Origin: Balanoglossus misakiensis
Taxonomy: Eukaryota; Hemichordata
Direction: 5' to 3'
Assembly: GCA_040954595.2 (NCBI GenBank)
Contig: CM082582.2
Location: 2,046,001 to 2,110,000, forward strand
Length of the DNA: 64,000 bases
Every line of letters begins with the position of its first letter. Within the stretch, counting starts at the first letter, position 1. Shown piece after piece: positions 34,919-48,699 of the stretch. Under the pieces are notes generated by a model that saw only the letters and a program-made list of their open reading frames with translations, had not been told where the DNA came from and made no database searches. The position numbers were made by a program, and so were the translations under genes.

Positions 34919-37900
34919 AGCGCTTTTAGCCATGTATAAACCTCGGGATTTAGAGTCAACTGTAAATATCAATGCGTATGCATTAAATACCCATGTCATA
35001 GTGCAGTGTTTCCATCACTATTGACCCTAATGCATCATCAAGCATGCTTCACAATATGCCCTGATGCAAAGAATCAGATTCAGTGTCACCATTTCATTAG
35101 CAATGTCAAATTATAGTGCTTATGGCCATGTATTCACCTGAGGATTTATAGTCAACATTAAATACACATGCATATGCATTAAATACCTATGTCAAAGTGC
35201 AGAGCTTGCATCACCATCTACTCAGATGGATCATTAGGCTTGCTACGCCATTTCCCATAATGAAAAGAATCAGATTCAATGTCACCCTTGCATTAGCAAT
35301 TTTAAATTACAGTGCTTTTGGCCACGTATTAACCTGGGAATTTACATTCAACATAAAATACCCATGCACATGCATTAAATACCTATGTCAAAATGCATAG
35401 CATGCATCACCATCTACTCCATTGCATCATTAAGCTTGCTTTGCCATTTGCCCTAATGCAAAGAATTACATTCAATGTCAACATCGCATTAGCAATGTCA
35501 AATTACAGTGCTTTTGGACGCGTATTAACCAAGGGATAGGTAATCAACTTGAAATCCCCATATGCATTTATGCCCATGTCAAAGTGAAGTGTTTGCATCA
35601 CTATCTTCCGTGATGCATCATCAAGCTTGCATCGCCATTTACCCTGATGCAAAGAATCGGATTCAATGTCATCGTTGCATTAGCAATGTCAAATAAAATT
35701 GCTTTTTGCCAAGTATTAACCTAGGGATTTACAATCAATTTTAAATCTCCATATGCATTATATTCCAATGTCAATTTGAAGGGCTTGAAACACCATCTAC
35801 CCTGATGCATCTTCAAGCTTGCTTCACCATTTACCCATATTCAATGTAACCTTTGCATTAGTAATTTTAAATTACAGCGCTTTTAGCCATGTATTAACCT
35901 CGGGATTTAGAGTCAACTGTAAATATCAATGCGTATGCATTAAATACCCATGTCATAGTGCAGTGTTTCCATCACTATTGACCCTAATACATCATCAAGC
36001 ATGCTTCACAATATGCCCTGATGCAAAGAATCAGATTCAGTGTCACCATTTCATTAGCAATGTCAAATTATAGTGCTTATGGCCATGTATTAACCTGGGG
36101 ATTTACAGACAACTTTAAATACCCATGTATATACATTTAGTACCTATGTCAAAATGCTTAGCTTGCATCACCATCTACTCAGATGGATCATTAGGCTTGC
36201 TACGCCATTTCCCCTAATGCAAAGAATCAGATTCAATGTCACCCTTACATTAGCAATTTTAAATTACAGTGCTTTTGGAGATGTATTAACCTGAGAATTT
36301 ACATTCAACATTAAATACCCATGCACATGCATAATTACCTATGTCAAAATGCATAGCTTGCATCACCGTCTACTCCATTGCATCATTAAGCTTGCTTTGC
36401 CATTTGCCCTAATGCGGAGAATTACATTCAATGTCAACATCGCATTAGCAATGTCAAATTACAGTGCTTTTGGATGTGTATTAACCCAGGGATTTGTAGT
36501 CAACTTGAAATCCCCATATGCATTTAATACTCATGTCAAAGTAAAGTGTTTGCATCACTATCTACCGTGATGCATCATCAAGCTTGCATCGCCATTTATC
36601 CTGATGCAAAGAATCGGATTCAATGTCATCGTTCAATTAGCAATGTCAAATAAAATTGCTTTTGGCCATGTATTAACCTAGGGATTTACAATCAACTTTA
36701 AATCCCCATATGCATTATATTCAAAAGTCAATGTGAAGGGCTTAAAACACCATCTATCCTGATGCATCATCACGTTTGCTTCACCATTTACCCATATTCA
36801 ATGTCACCCTTGCATTAGTAATTTTAAATAACTGCGCTTTTAGCCATGTATTAACCTCGGGATTTAGAGTCAACTGTAAATATCAATGCGTATGCATTAA
36901 ATGCCCATGTCATAGTGCAGTGTTTCCATCACTATTGATCCTAATGCATCATCAAGCATGCTTCACAATATGCCCTGATACAAAGAATCAGATTCAGTGT
37001 CACCATTTCATTAGCAATATCAAATTATAGTGCTTATGGCCATGTATTAACCTGGGGATTTACAGACAACTTTAAATATCCATGTATATACATTTAATAC
37101 CTATGTCAAAATGCAGAGCTTGCATCACCATCTACTCAGATGCATCATTAAGCTTGCTTCACCATTTGCCCTGATGCAAAGAATCAGATTCAGTGTCACC
37201 ATTTCATTAGCAATGTCAAATTATAGTGCTTATGGCCATGTATTCACCTGAGGATTTATAGTCAACATTAAATATCCATGCATATGCATTAAATATGTAT
37301 GTCAAAATGCATAGCTTGCATCACCATCTAGTCCAATGCATCATTAAGCTTGCTTAGCCATTTCCCCTAATGCAAAGAATTACATTCAATGTCACCATTT
37401 CATTAGCAATGTCAAATTACATTGCTTTTGGACACGTATTAACCCAGGGATTTGTAATCAACTTGAAATCCCCATATCCATTTAAACCCATGTCAAAGTG
37501 AACTGTTTGCATCACTATCTACCGTGATGCATCATCAAGCCTGCATCGCCATTTACCCTGAAGCATAGGATCAGATTCAATGTCACCATTGCATTAGCAA
37601 TGTCAAATAAAATTGCTTTTGGCCACGTATTAACCTGAGGATTTACAGTCAACTTCAAATCCCCATATGCGTTATATTCCAATGTGAATGTGAAGGGCTT
37701 GTAACACCATCTGTCCTGATGCATCATTAAGCTTGCTTCGCCATTTACCCTGATGCATAGAATCAGATTCAATGTCACTGTTGCATTAGCAATGTCAAAT
37801 AAAAGTTCTTTTGGCCATGTCTTAACCTAGGGATTTATAATCATCTTTAAATCCCCATATGCATTATATTCAAAAGTCAATGTGAAGGGCTTGAAACACC

Positions 37901-38262
37901 ATCTATCCTGATGCATCATCACGTTTGCTTCACCATTTACCCATATTCAATGTCACCCTTGCATTAGTAATTTAAAATTACAGTGGTTTTGGCCATGTAT
38001 TAACCTCGGGATTTAGAGTCAACTTTAGATATCAATGTGCATGCATTAAATACCCATGTCAAAGTGAAGTGTTTGCCTCACTATCTACCGGGCTGCATCA
38101 TCAAGCTTGCATCACAATTTACCCTGATGCAAAGAATCAGATTCAATGTCATCGCTGCATTAGCAATGTCAAATAAAATTGCTTTTGGACACGTATTAAC
38201 CCAGGGATTTTCAGTCAACTTTTAGTATCCCTGTATGCATTTTAAACCCCGGTGTCAAAGTT

Positions 38263-38987
38263 TAGTGATTACTTCTTTGCTATTTAAACATTACATTTTG
38301 AGTAAAGTGGGTGAAATGGGATTAAAGTTTATAGTGACATATCGAAAAGAATCTTATTCAATTCGTTCATTTCTGAAATATGATAATACGAATATGCGTG
38401 TTTTATTCGCCATACATGAACACCAATGAAAAGTTATGTTTCCAGCTTAGGTATCGGTGGATTTGAACCACCTGACATCAGAAGACGCCTCCAGAATACC
38501 TTTAATTTGGTTGCATAATTTTCATGTGAATGTTCATAATATAGCGAGTGATTAATCCCTATTTTTTTTTTTGGGGGGGGGGGGGGTGGGGGTGGGGGGG
38601 GGGAGTTCAAGTAGCATATCTTGCAGGCCAATTTGAAGCAATGTGTCATGTGGTTAAACTGAAAGAAATTAACCAATATAGTTTCAGCTCTTTTTGAAAC
38701 AAGGTGTCATTTGGTTGAACAATGGGCTAGTCAAAATAGCATCTGCTAATTATGCACACAATAGTGTGATGGGTTAGTGGGTTAAATTTACTTTTACCTT
38801 AGCATTATATAACACACTATCGTGTACATAATCTCGCAGAGCTCATTCACAATTGTTTTAAAATAAAGCAAGATAACTACATGTATGATAACATATTTAA
38901 TTTACGCGCCTAAAGGGCAGTTAAAAAACCTCATACCAATTACAAAAGAGGGAAAAAACTGTCCTCTCCTCCTCTCACCCCATGATC
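38263..38987. other. Unique DNA with a poly-G tract
   Basis: Non-satellite DNA. A T-run followed by a G-rich homopolymer tract (about 38561-38604) could form G-quadruplexes. No gene is recognised. Confidence 0.6.
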
Positions 38988-39860
38988 TAAGCTAAATTTG
39001 GAATTTGGATGGGGTGGGGAGGTTAAGCTAACCTAACATTGTGCTAACATTTTCTGCATGTCTGTCGCGTACAATGTGTCGATGCGCGAATACAATCACG
39101 GGTACCGTTGCGAGAAATTCCACCGAATAACGATGCTGACGAGTATTATCTATCTGAGAAATAATAGCATGTTATTCATAAAATATTCACATTAACCAAT
39201 GAAAGAACCAACATGATTATTAGACCCTGGACACTTATTTAACGATTTATCATTATTATACCTTTATCATCACCATCAATATTAAACACCCTTTTATACT
39301 TAATATCACCATAAGCCATCACCACAATTATTAATCGTTATTATACCCTTGCACAATTGCTACCCTTATTAAACCTGACACAGTTATTACCATTATTATA
39401 CCCCTCTCATTCATATACCCATTATAACCTGTGTACACAAGCCATCATCATATTATGAACCCGTTATTATACCTTTTTATACCAGTCACATTTGTTACCC
39501 TATTACCATTATTATACCCTTCTCATTCATATACCCATTATAACCTGTGTACACAAGCCATCATCATATTATGAACCCGTTATTATACATTTTTTATACC
39601 AGTCACATTTGTTACCCTATTATCATTACCTTCATACAAGCAACCACTGTTACCCCTTTATAACCTGTGTACACTCCAATTTTACCATAAAACCATCATC
39701 ACATTTTTAACCCTTTTATTAAACCAAATTCAAATTTGTTCACCGTTATTATACCATACATATTTCAGAACCTATTATCATACCCTGCACAAAGCCATTG
39801 CTGTTAACCTAATTTTAAAACAAGTAATCACTACCAATTATTAACCCGATTTATTGGACT
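38988..39860 (+). repeat. Right copy of the diverged repeat bracketing satellite A, with degenerate TTATACC repeats
   Basis: Matches 20895-21520 in the same orientation. From 39190 it becomes a degenerate tandem repeat of ATTATTATACC / CATTCATATACCCATTATAACC / CATCATCATATTATGAACC words. An 80-base segment near 39398-39480 is almost exactly repeated near 39510-39590. Confidence 0.75.
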
Positions 39861-39959
39861 ATTAAGTTTTATATTACGATCACCTCGTTTTGTATGTCTA
39901 TATTACTCTAACTAATAATTTCGGTCAATAGGATATTATGTTGAAACTCCACTTCTCCA

Positions 39960-40475
39960 TTCTTCCACTTCTCCATCCTTTAGGTTGATGCTCCATCCAT
40001 CCATCCATCAAAGTTTATATTAGTAGGTTGACTATGGTTGACACGCCGCTTCATCCATCCATCAAATTTTACGTTAGTAGGTTGATTATGGTGTTACCAG
40101 TGAGCCCTACAGGAAAAAAAGAGGAAAAAACAGAGAAAAAAACTCCACTTCTCCATCCTTCCACTTCTCCATCATTTAAGTTGACGCTCCGCGGCACCAT
40201 CCATCCATCAAAGTTTATATTTTAGTAGGTTGACTATGGTTGACGCTCCGCTCCATCCATCCATCCATCAAAGTTTATATTAGTAGGTTGACTATGGTTG
40301 ACACTCCGCTCCATCCATCCATCAAAGTTTATATTAGTAGGTTGACTATGGTTGACGCTCCATCCATCCTCCATCAAAGTTTATATTAGTAGGTTGACTA
40401 TGGTTGACACTCCGCTCTCTCCATCCATCAAATTTTACGTTAGTAGGTTGATTATGGTGTTACCATTGGGGCCTA
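39960..40475 (+). repeat. CCATCCATC minisatellite (units of about 50-60 bp)
   Basis: Repeated unit: (CCAT)n, TCAAAGTTTATATTAGTAGG, TTGACTATGGTTGAC, then a CTCCGC-like link. About six to eight units, some with a TTATGGTGTTACCA variant followed by an A-rich block. Confidence 0.85.
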
Positions 40476-40600
40476 CAGGAAAAAAAAAGAAAAAAAAAGA
40501 GAAAAGAAAGAAGAGGAAAAAGAAAAAAAGAAAGAGAGAGAGAGAAGAAGAAGAGTACCGGTGGGACCTACAGAAAAAAAAAGAATGAAAGAATTAAAAA
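40476..40600 (+). repeat. Purine-rich low-complexity tract
   Basis: Almost pure A/G (AAAAAGAAAAAAAAAGAGAAAAG and GAGAGAGAGAAGAAG) over about 110 bases. The Lys/Glu-rich frame across it is not a gene. Confidence 0.8.
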
Positions 40601-41896
40601 CATGAAATCAATAAAATCAATGATAATGATAAGATTAATGTGGCAAGCTCGCCCAAACCAACATACTGCGGTGCAATTAAGGTGCAACCAACATTGGCTA
40701 GGTCAAAGCAGTTCCTATGGATACCAGAGAGTGCCAATGCTGTATCTGCTATGTAAATAGGAAAGCTGATCAAAGGTCACCAAGAGCTCACCCAAAATTG
40801 TCAACAATTTTTTCTTCCAAAATAATCAGCATAAAATGAAAAACAAGACTTCTGGCTCTATTGGTTAACCTGGTAATTAGGTGTTCCAGCCCTCAAAATT
40901 TGAAGGTTATCATTGGTCAAGAAATTCAGATTAAGTCCAATAGTAGAGCATGTTAATAAAAAATTCAACCTGTAACAATATAGGTAAGCTCAGCATTAGT
41001 TATTCACATATTTAATAAGCTCAACATTGGTCCAGTGGATTCCAAATGTTACCAAAAAGCTAAGTCCCATACTTGTCCATATACATCAAAAACCAAACCT
41101 CTAGTGCTATTAGTCTAGGCGCCATAAGATATTCAGAAAAGAATACAGGTGCCAAACTTAGGACAAAGTTCAATGCCAATGTTATCAAAAAATTTGGGTT
41201 ATGTCCTGGCAGCAGTACTATTTGTGTGAAAAAAATCATCACCATTGTGCTTTTCAACAAGAGGCATATCCACGAATAATTAATGAGTAGGCCAGAAATA
41301 GGAAATCTTAGTTTTAAATCGTTGTTCAGAACATCCAATTTGACTCCAATAAGGTTTAACCAATCACAATTCACTTGAAAACTAGATTAGAAAAAGATTT
41401 TTGAAGTTTTTTAATGAGATTTTTAAAAAATCCATAAGGCACCAAAAGTCACATGACCACTAATGATATTTTTGTCAAACTTTCAATCGCACAGTAAATT
41501 AGATCTTGATTGGCCCTGTAGATTATGAAAATTTCAACTTTTAAAGCTTATTAGAAAAGCCAATATGGCCGCCATGAAGAAGACAATTAAAACTAAAAGT
41601 AGCATTGGAGTGGCCAAAGCGGTTAGCATGGTTCCAACAGAAAGCAAAGGCTGTATCTGTTGTGGATGCCTAGAAATGGTAAAGTAAGCTAGAGGTGATG
41701 CAAAATGTGCCAACAAAATTTGATACCAAACTGATCAGTGTCCAACAAAAAGCAGACTTCTACGCTTTATTGGTTAACTTTAAATAGCTTATATACATAA
41801 TTATTGTGTTAAGGTTAATACATGTACTTCATTAGGTGTTCCGGTCCTCTAAATTTAACAGGTGTATATGCTGTGCATACCAAGTTTTGGAAATGT
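40601..41896 (+). repeat. Composite-repeat spacer, first copy, with one diverged satellite-B monomer
   Basis: 41280-41896 matches 42620-43250 and 45856-46490 (AATGAGTAGGC.AGAAATAG; AAAGTCACATGACCACTAATG; CAATATGGCCGCCATGAAGA; GGCTGTATCTGTTGTGGATG). A single diverged 116-bp monomer lies upstream at 41169-41279 (TTTGGGTTATGTCCTGGCAG is recognisable). No gene is supported: the short minus-strand Met-Leu-Ala frame recurs with the repeat. Confidence 0.8.
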
Positions 41897-42225
41897 AGAT
41901 CAAGGGTCATTGCCAAAATTATCAAAATACTTGGGTTATGTCCTGGCAGCAATAAAACTCATGTGAACAAAATCATGACTGTTGTGCTTTTTAAAAAGAG
42001 ACATACCCAAGTAGATCAAGGGTCATTGCCAAAATTATCAAAATATTTGGGTTATGCCCTGGCAGCAGTAGTACTTGTGTGAACAAATCATGACTGTTGT
42101 GCTTTTAACAAGAGACATATCCAAGTAGATCAAGGGTCATTGCCAAAATTATCAAAATATTTGGGTTAAGTCCTGGCAGCAATAAAACTCATGTGAACAC
42201 AATCATGACTGTTATGCTTTTTAAC

Positions 42226-45200
42226 AAGAGCCATATCCACATAAAATTAAGTTCTGGAATTACTGGGTCAAAGGACATGCGAGAGTTGCCAACAAATTGT
42301 TGGCAAAAATTAATTTGTTTGTTTTCAATGAGTAGGCTAGAAATAGGAAATCTTAGTTTTTAATCAGTGTTCAGAGAAATCCAATTTGGCTCCAATAAGG
42401 TGACACCAATCACATTTCACTTGAAAACTTGATTAGAAAACGTCTGTTTGAATTTTTTATGAGTTTTTTTTCAAAATTCCAATAAGGCATTCAAAGTCAC
42501 ATGGCTGCTAACGATATTATTGTCAAACTTTTAACTGCACAGTATGGATCAAAGAACATGTGAAAGTTGCCAAAATATGTAACGTATTCTAATCATATGG
42601 TGACTCGTATCCATATAAAGAAATTGTGTGCTTTCAATGAGTAGGCTAGAAATAGGGAATTTTAGTTTTTAATCGGGGTTCAGAAAATCCAATTTAGCTC
42701 TGATAAGGTTACACCAACCACAATTCACTTGAAAACTTTATTAGAAAAAGATTTTTTGTAATTTTTAATGAGATTTTTAAAAAATCTAATAAGGCACCCA
42801 AAGTCACATGACCACTAATGATATTTTTGTCAAACTTTCAACCCTACAGTAAACTACAATTTGATTGGCCCTGTAGTTTATGAAAATGTCAACTTTTAAA
42901 AGTTATTAGAAAATCCAATATGGCCGCCATGAAGAAGACAATTAGAGCTACAAGCAGCATTGGAGTGGCCAAAGTGGTTAGCATGGTTCCAACAGAAAGT
43001 GAAGGCTGTATCTGTTGTGGATGCCTAGAAATGGTAAAGTACGCCAGAGGTGATGCAAAATGTGCCAACAAAATTTGATACCAAACTGATCAGTGTCCAA
43101 CAACAAGCAGACTTCTACGCTTTATTGGTTAACTTTAAATAGCTTATATACATAATTATTGTGTTAAGGTTAATACATGTATTTCATTAGGTGTTCCGGT
43201 CCTCTAAATTTAAAAGCTGTATCTGCTGTGCATATCAAGTTTTGGAAATGTAGATCAAGGGTCATTGCCAAAATTATCAAAATATTTGGGTTATGTCCTG
43301 GCAGCAATAAAACTCATGTGAACAAAATCATGACTGCTGTGCTTTTTGACAAGAGACATACCCAAGTAGATCAAGGGTCATTGCAAAAATTATCAAAATA
43401 TTTGGGTTATGCCCTGGCAGCAGTAGTACTTGTGTGAACAAATCATGACTGTTGTGCTTTTAACAAGAGACATATCCAAGTAGATCAAGGGTCATTGCCA
43501 AAATTATCAAAATATTTGGGTTATGTCCTGACAGCAATAGAATTCATGTGAACACAATCATGACTGTTGTGCTTTTTAACAAGAGACATATCCAAGTAGA
43601 TCAAGAGTCATTGCCAAAATTATCAAAATATTTGGGTTAAGTCCTGGCAGCAATAAAACTCATTTAAACACAATCATGACTGTTGTGCTTTTTAACAAGA
43701 GACATATCCAAGTAGATCAAGGGTCATTGCCAAAATTATCAAAATATTTTGGTTATGTCCTGGCAGCAATAAAACTCATGTGAACACAATCATGACTGTT
43801 GTGCTTTTTATCAAGAGACATATCCAAGTAGATCAAGGGTCATGGCCAAAATTATAAAAATATTTGGGTTATGTCCTGGCAGCAATAAAACTCGTGTGAA
43901 CACAATCATGAATGTTGTGCTTTTTAACAAGAGACATATCCAAGTAGATCAAGGGTCATTGCCAAAATTATCAAAATATTTGGGTTATGTCTTGGCAGCA
44001 ATAGTAGTCACGTAAACAAAATCATGACTGTTGTGCTTTTTAACAAGAGACATATCCAAGTAGATCAAGGGTCATTGCCAAAATTATCAAAATATTTTGG
44101 TTATGTCCTGGCAGCAATAAAACTCATGTGAACACAATAATGACTGTTGTGCTTTTTAACAAGAAACATATCAGAGTAGATCAAGGGTCATTGCCAAAAT
44201 TATCAAAATATTTGTGTTATGTCCTGACAGCAATAAAACTCGTGTGAACACAATCATGACTGTTGTGCTCTTTAACAAGAGACATATCAAAGAAGATCAA
44301 GGGTCATTGCCATAATTATCAAAATATTTGGGTTATGTCCTGGCAGCAATAAAACTCATGTGAACAAAATAATGACTGTTGTGCTTTTTAACAAGAGACA
44401 TATCCAAGTAGATCAAGAGTCATTGCCAAAATTATCAAAATATTTGGTATATGTCCTGGCAGCAATAAAACTCATGTGAGCACAATCATGACTGTTGTGC
44501 TTTTTATCAAGAGACATATCCAAGTAGATCAAGGGTCATTGCCAAAATTATCAAAATATTTGGGTTAAGTCATGGCAGCAATAGTAGTCACGTAAACAAA
44601 ATCATGACTGTTGTGCTTTTTAACAAGAGACATATCCAAGTAGATCAAGGGTCATGGCCAAAATTATCAAAATATTTGGGTTATGTCCTGGCAGCAATAA
44701 AACTCGTGTGAACACAATCATGACTGTTGTGCTTTTTATCAAGAGACATATCCAAGTAGATCAAGGGTCATTGCCAAGATTATCAAAATATTTGGGTTAA
44801 GTCCTGGCAGCAATAGTAGTCACGTAAACAAAATCATGACTGTTGTGCTTTTTAACTAGAGACATATCCAAGTAGATCAAGGGTCATTTCCAAAATTATC
44901 AAAATATTTGGGTTATGTCATGTCAGCAATAAAACTCATGTAGATCAAGAGTCATTGCCAAAATTATCAAAATATTTGGTATATGTCCTGGCAGCAATAA
45001 AATTCATGTTAACAAAATCATGACTGATGTGCTTTTTAACAAGAGCCATATCCAAGTAGATCAAGGGTCATTGCCAAAATTATCAAAATATTTGGGTTAT
45101 GTCCTGGCAGCAATAAAACTCGTGTGAACACAATCATGACTGTTGTGCTTTTTAACAAGAGACATATCCAAGAAGATCAAGGGTCATTACCAAAATTATC

Positions 45201-45462
45201 AAAATATTTGGGTTATGTCCTGGCAGCAATAAAACTCATGTGAACACAATCATGACTGTTGTGCTTTTTATCAAGAGACATATCCAAGTAGATCAAGGGT
45301 CATTGCCAAAATTATCAAAATATTTGGGTTATGTCCTGGCAGCAATAAAACTCATGTGAACAAAATAATGACTGTTGTGCTTTTTAACAAGAGACATATC
45401 CAAGTAGATCAAGAGTCATTGCCAAAATTATCAAAATATTTGGTACTGATGTGCTTTTTAAC
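42226..45462 (+). repeat. 3237-bp segmental duplication in satellite B, copy 1
   Basis: Spacer plus about 19 monomers, repeated almost base for base at 45463-48699. Landmarks sit 3237 bp apart (for example 42889/46126 and 43177/46414). Only isolated differences were noticed, such as GAGTAGGC against GAGTATGC in the spacer. Confidence 0.88.
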
Positions 45463-48400
45463 AAGAGCCATATCCACATAAAATTAAGTTCTGGAATTAC
45501 TGGGTCAAAGGACATGCGAGAGTTGCCAACAAATTGTTGGCAAAAATTAATTTGTTTGTTTTCAATGAGTATGCTAGAAATAGGAAATCTTAGTTTTTAA
45601 TCAGTGTTCAGAGAAATCCAATTTGGCTCCAATAAGGTGACACCAATCACATTTCACTTGAAAACTTGATTAGAAAACGTCTGTTTGAATTTTTTATGAG
45701 TTTTTTTTCAAAATTCCAATAAGGCATTCAAAGTCACATGGCTGCTAACGATATTATTGTCAAACTTTTAACTGCACAGTATGGATCAAAGAACATGTGA
45801 AAGTTGCCAAAATATGTAACGTATTCTAATCATATGGTGACTCGTATCCATATAAAGAAATTGTGTGCTTTCAATGAGTAGGCTAGAAATAGGGAATTTT
45901 AGTTTTTAATCGGGGTTCAGAAAATCCAATTTAGCTCTGATAAGGTTACACCAACCACAATTCACTTGAAAACTTTATTAGAAAAAGATTTTTTGTAATT
46001 TTTAATGAGATTTTTAAAAAATCTAATAAGGCACCCAAAGTCACATGACCACTAATGATATTTTTGTCAAACTTTCAACCCTACAGTAAACTACAATTTG
46101 ATTGGCCCTGTAGTTTATGAAAATGTCAACTTTTAAAAGTTATTAGAAAATCCAATATGGCCGCCATGAAGAAGACAATTAGAGCTACAAGCAGCATTGG
46201 AGTGGCCAAAGTGGTTAGCATGGTTCCAACAGAAAGTGAAGGCTGTATCTGTTGTGGATGCCTAGAAATGGTAAAGTACGCCAGAGGTGATGCAAAATGT
46301 GCCAACAAAATTTGATACCAAACTGATCAGTGTCCAACAACAAGCAGACTTCTACGCTTTATTGGTTAACTTTAAATAGCTTATATACATAATTATTGTG
46401 TTAAGGTTAATACATGTATTTCATTAGGTGTTCCGGTCCTCTAAATTTAAAAGCTGTATCTGCTGTGCATATCAAGTTTTGGAAATGTAGATCAAGGGTC
46501 ATTGCCAAAATTATCAAAATATTTGGGTTATGTCCTGGCAGCAATAAAACTCATGTGAACAAAATCATGACTGCTGTGCTTTTTGACAAGAGACATACCC
46601 AAGTAGATCAAGGGTCATTGCAAAAATTATCAAAATATTTGGGTTATGCCCTGGCAGCAGTAGTACTTGTGTGAACAAATCATGACTGTTGTGCTTTTAA
46701 CAAGAGACATATCCAAGTAGATCAAGGGTCATTGCCAAAATTATCAAAATATTTGGGTTATGTCCTGACAGCAATAGAATTCATGTGAACACAATCATGA
46801 CTGTTGTGCTTTTTAACAAGAGACATATCCAAGTAGATCAAGAGTCATTGCCAAAATTATCAAAATATTTGGGTTAAGTCCTGGCAGCAATAAAACTCAT
46901 TTAAACACAATCATGACTGTTGTGCTTTTTAACAAGAGACATATCCAAGTAGATCAAGGGTCATTGCCAAAATTATCAAAATATTTTGGTTATGTCCTGG
47001 CAGCAATAAAACTCATGTGAACACAATCATGACTGTTGTGCTTTTTATCAAGAGACATATCCAAGTAGATCAAGGGTCATGGCCAAAATTATAAAAATAT
47101 TTGGGTTATGTCCTGGCAGCAATAAAACTCGTGTGAACACAATCATGAATGTTGTGCTTTTTAACAAGAGACATATCCAAGTAGATCAAGGGTCATTGCC
47201 AAAATTATCAAAATATTTGGGTTATGTCTTGGCAGCAATAGTAGTCACGTAAACAAAATCATGACTGTTGTGCTTTTTAACAAGAGACATATCCAAGTAG
47301 ATCAAGGGTCATTGCCAAAATTATCAAAATATTTTGGTTATGTCCTGGCAGCAATAAAACTCATGTGAACACAATAATGACTGTTGTGCTTTTTAACAAG
47401 AAACATATCAGAGTAGATCAAGGGTCATTGCCAAAATTATCAAAATATTTGTGTTATGTCCTGACAGCAATAAAACTCGTGTGAACACAATCATGACTGT
47501 TGTGCTCTTTAACAAGAGACATATCAAAGAAGATCAAGGGTCATTGCCATAATTATCAAAATATTTGGGTTATGTCCTGGCAGCAATAAAACTCATGTGA
47601 ACAAAATAATGACTGTTGTGCTTTTTAACAAGAGACATATCCAAGTAGATCAAGAGTCATTGCCAAAATTATCAAAATATTTGGTATATGTCCTGGCAGC
47701 AATAAAACTCATGTGAGCACAATCATGACTGTTGTGCTTTTTATCAAGAGACATATCCAAGTAGATCAAGGGTCATTGCCAAAATTATCAAAATATTTGG
47801 GTTAAGTCATGGCAGCAATAGTAGTCACGTAAACAAAATCATGACTGTTGTGCTTTTTAACAAGAGACATATCCAAGTAGATCAAGGGTCATGGCCAAAA
47901 TTATCAAAATATTTGGGTTATGTCCTGGCAGCAATAAAACTCGTGTGAACACAATCATGACTGTTGTGCTTTTTATCAAGAGACATATCCAAGTAGATCA
48001 AGGGTCATTGCCAAGATTATCAAAATATTTGGGTTAAGTCCTGGCAGCAATAGTAGTCACGTAAACAAAATCATGACTGTTGTGCTTTTTAACTAGAGAC
48101 ATATCCAAGTAGATCAAGGGTCATTTCCAAAATTATCAAAATATTTGGGTTATGTCATGTCAGCAATAAAACTCATGTAGATCAAGAGTCATTGCCAAAA
48201 TTATCAAAATATTTGGTATATGTCCTGGCAGCAATAAAATTCATGTTAACAAAATCATGACTGATGTGCTTTTTAACAAGAGCCATATCCAAGTAGATCA
48301 AGGGTCATTGCCAAAATTATCAAAATATTTGGGTTATGTCCTGGCAGCAATAAAACTCGTGTGAACACAATCATGACTGTTGTGCTTTTTAACAAGAGAC

Positions 48401-48699
48401 ATATCCAAGAAGATCAAGGGTCATTACCAAAATTATCAAAATATTTGGGTTATGTCCTGGCAGCAATAAAACTCATGTGAACACAATCATGACTGTTGTG
48501 CTTTTTATCAAGAGACATATCCAAGTAGATCAAGGGTCATTGCCAAAATTATCAAAATATTTGGGTTATGTCCTGGCAGCAATAAAACTCATGTGAACAA
48601 AATAATGACTGTTGTGCTTTTTAACAAGAGACATATCCAAGTAGATCAAGAGTCATTGCCAAAATTATCAAAATATTTGGTACTGATGTGCTTTTTAAC
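45463..48699 (+). repeat. 3237-bp segmental duplication in satellite B, copy 2
   Basis: Second copy of the block at 42226-45462, followed directly by uninterrupted monomers. Near-identity indicates a very recent tandem duplication, or an assembly duplication. Confidence 0.88.

Larger units (their letters stand above)
22331..38262 (+). repeat. Satellite A: about 16 kb of roughly 195-bp tandem monomers
   Basis: Each monomer contains recurring blocks in order: CTTGCATCACCATCTAC, GATGCATCATTAAGCTTGC, CATTAGCAATGTCAAATTACAG, TGCTTTTGG, ATTAACCTGGGGATTTACAG, TTTAAATCCCCATATGCATT (with variants). Higher-order periods are visible: 1541 bp (22560-24100 repeated to 25196) and 2304 bp (from 26366, again at about 28670 and 30974, with later copies shortened). 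A 1.2-kb block is inverted (25198-26365). The many 60-100-codon frames (MHSLHHRLLHC… and similar) repeat with the monomer, lack any coding logic and are not genes. Confidence 0.93.

Noticed and set aside
22984-38225. Dozens of 60-148-codon frames (MHSLHHRLLHC, MLHHLPIFNV and similar types)
   Set aside because: They recur with the satellite A monomer, also occur in the inverted block on the other strand, and show no conserved protein family features.
40352-40588. Lys-rich 78-codon frame
   Set aside because: Translation of the minisatellite and the purine-rich tract.
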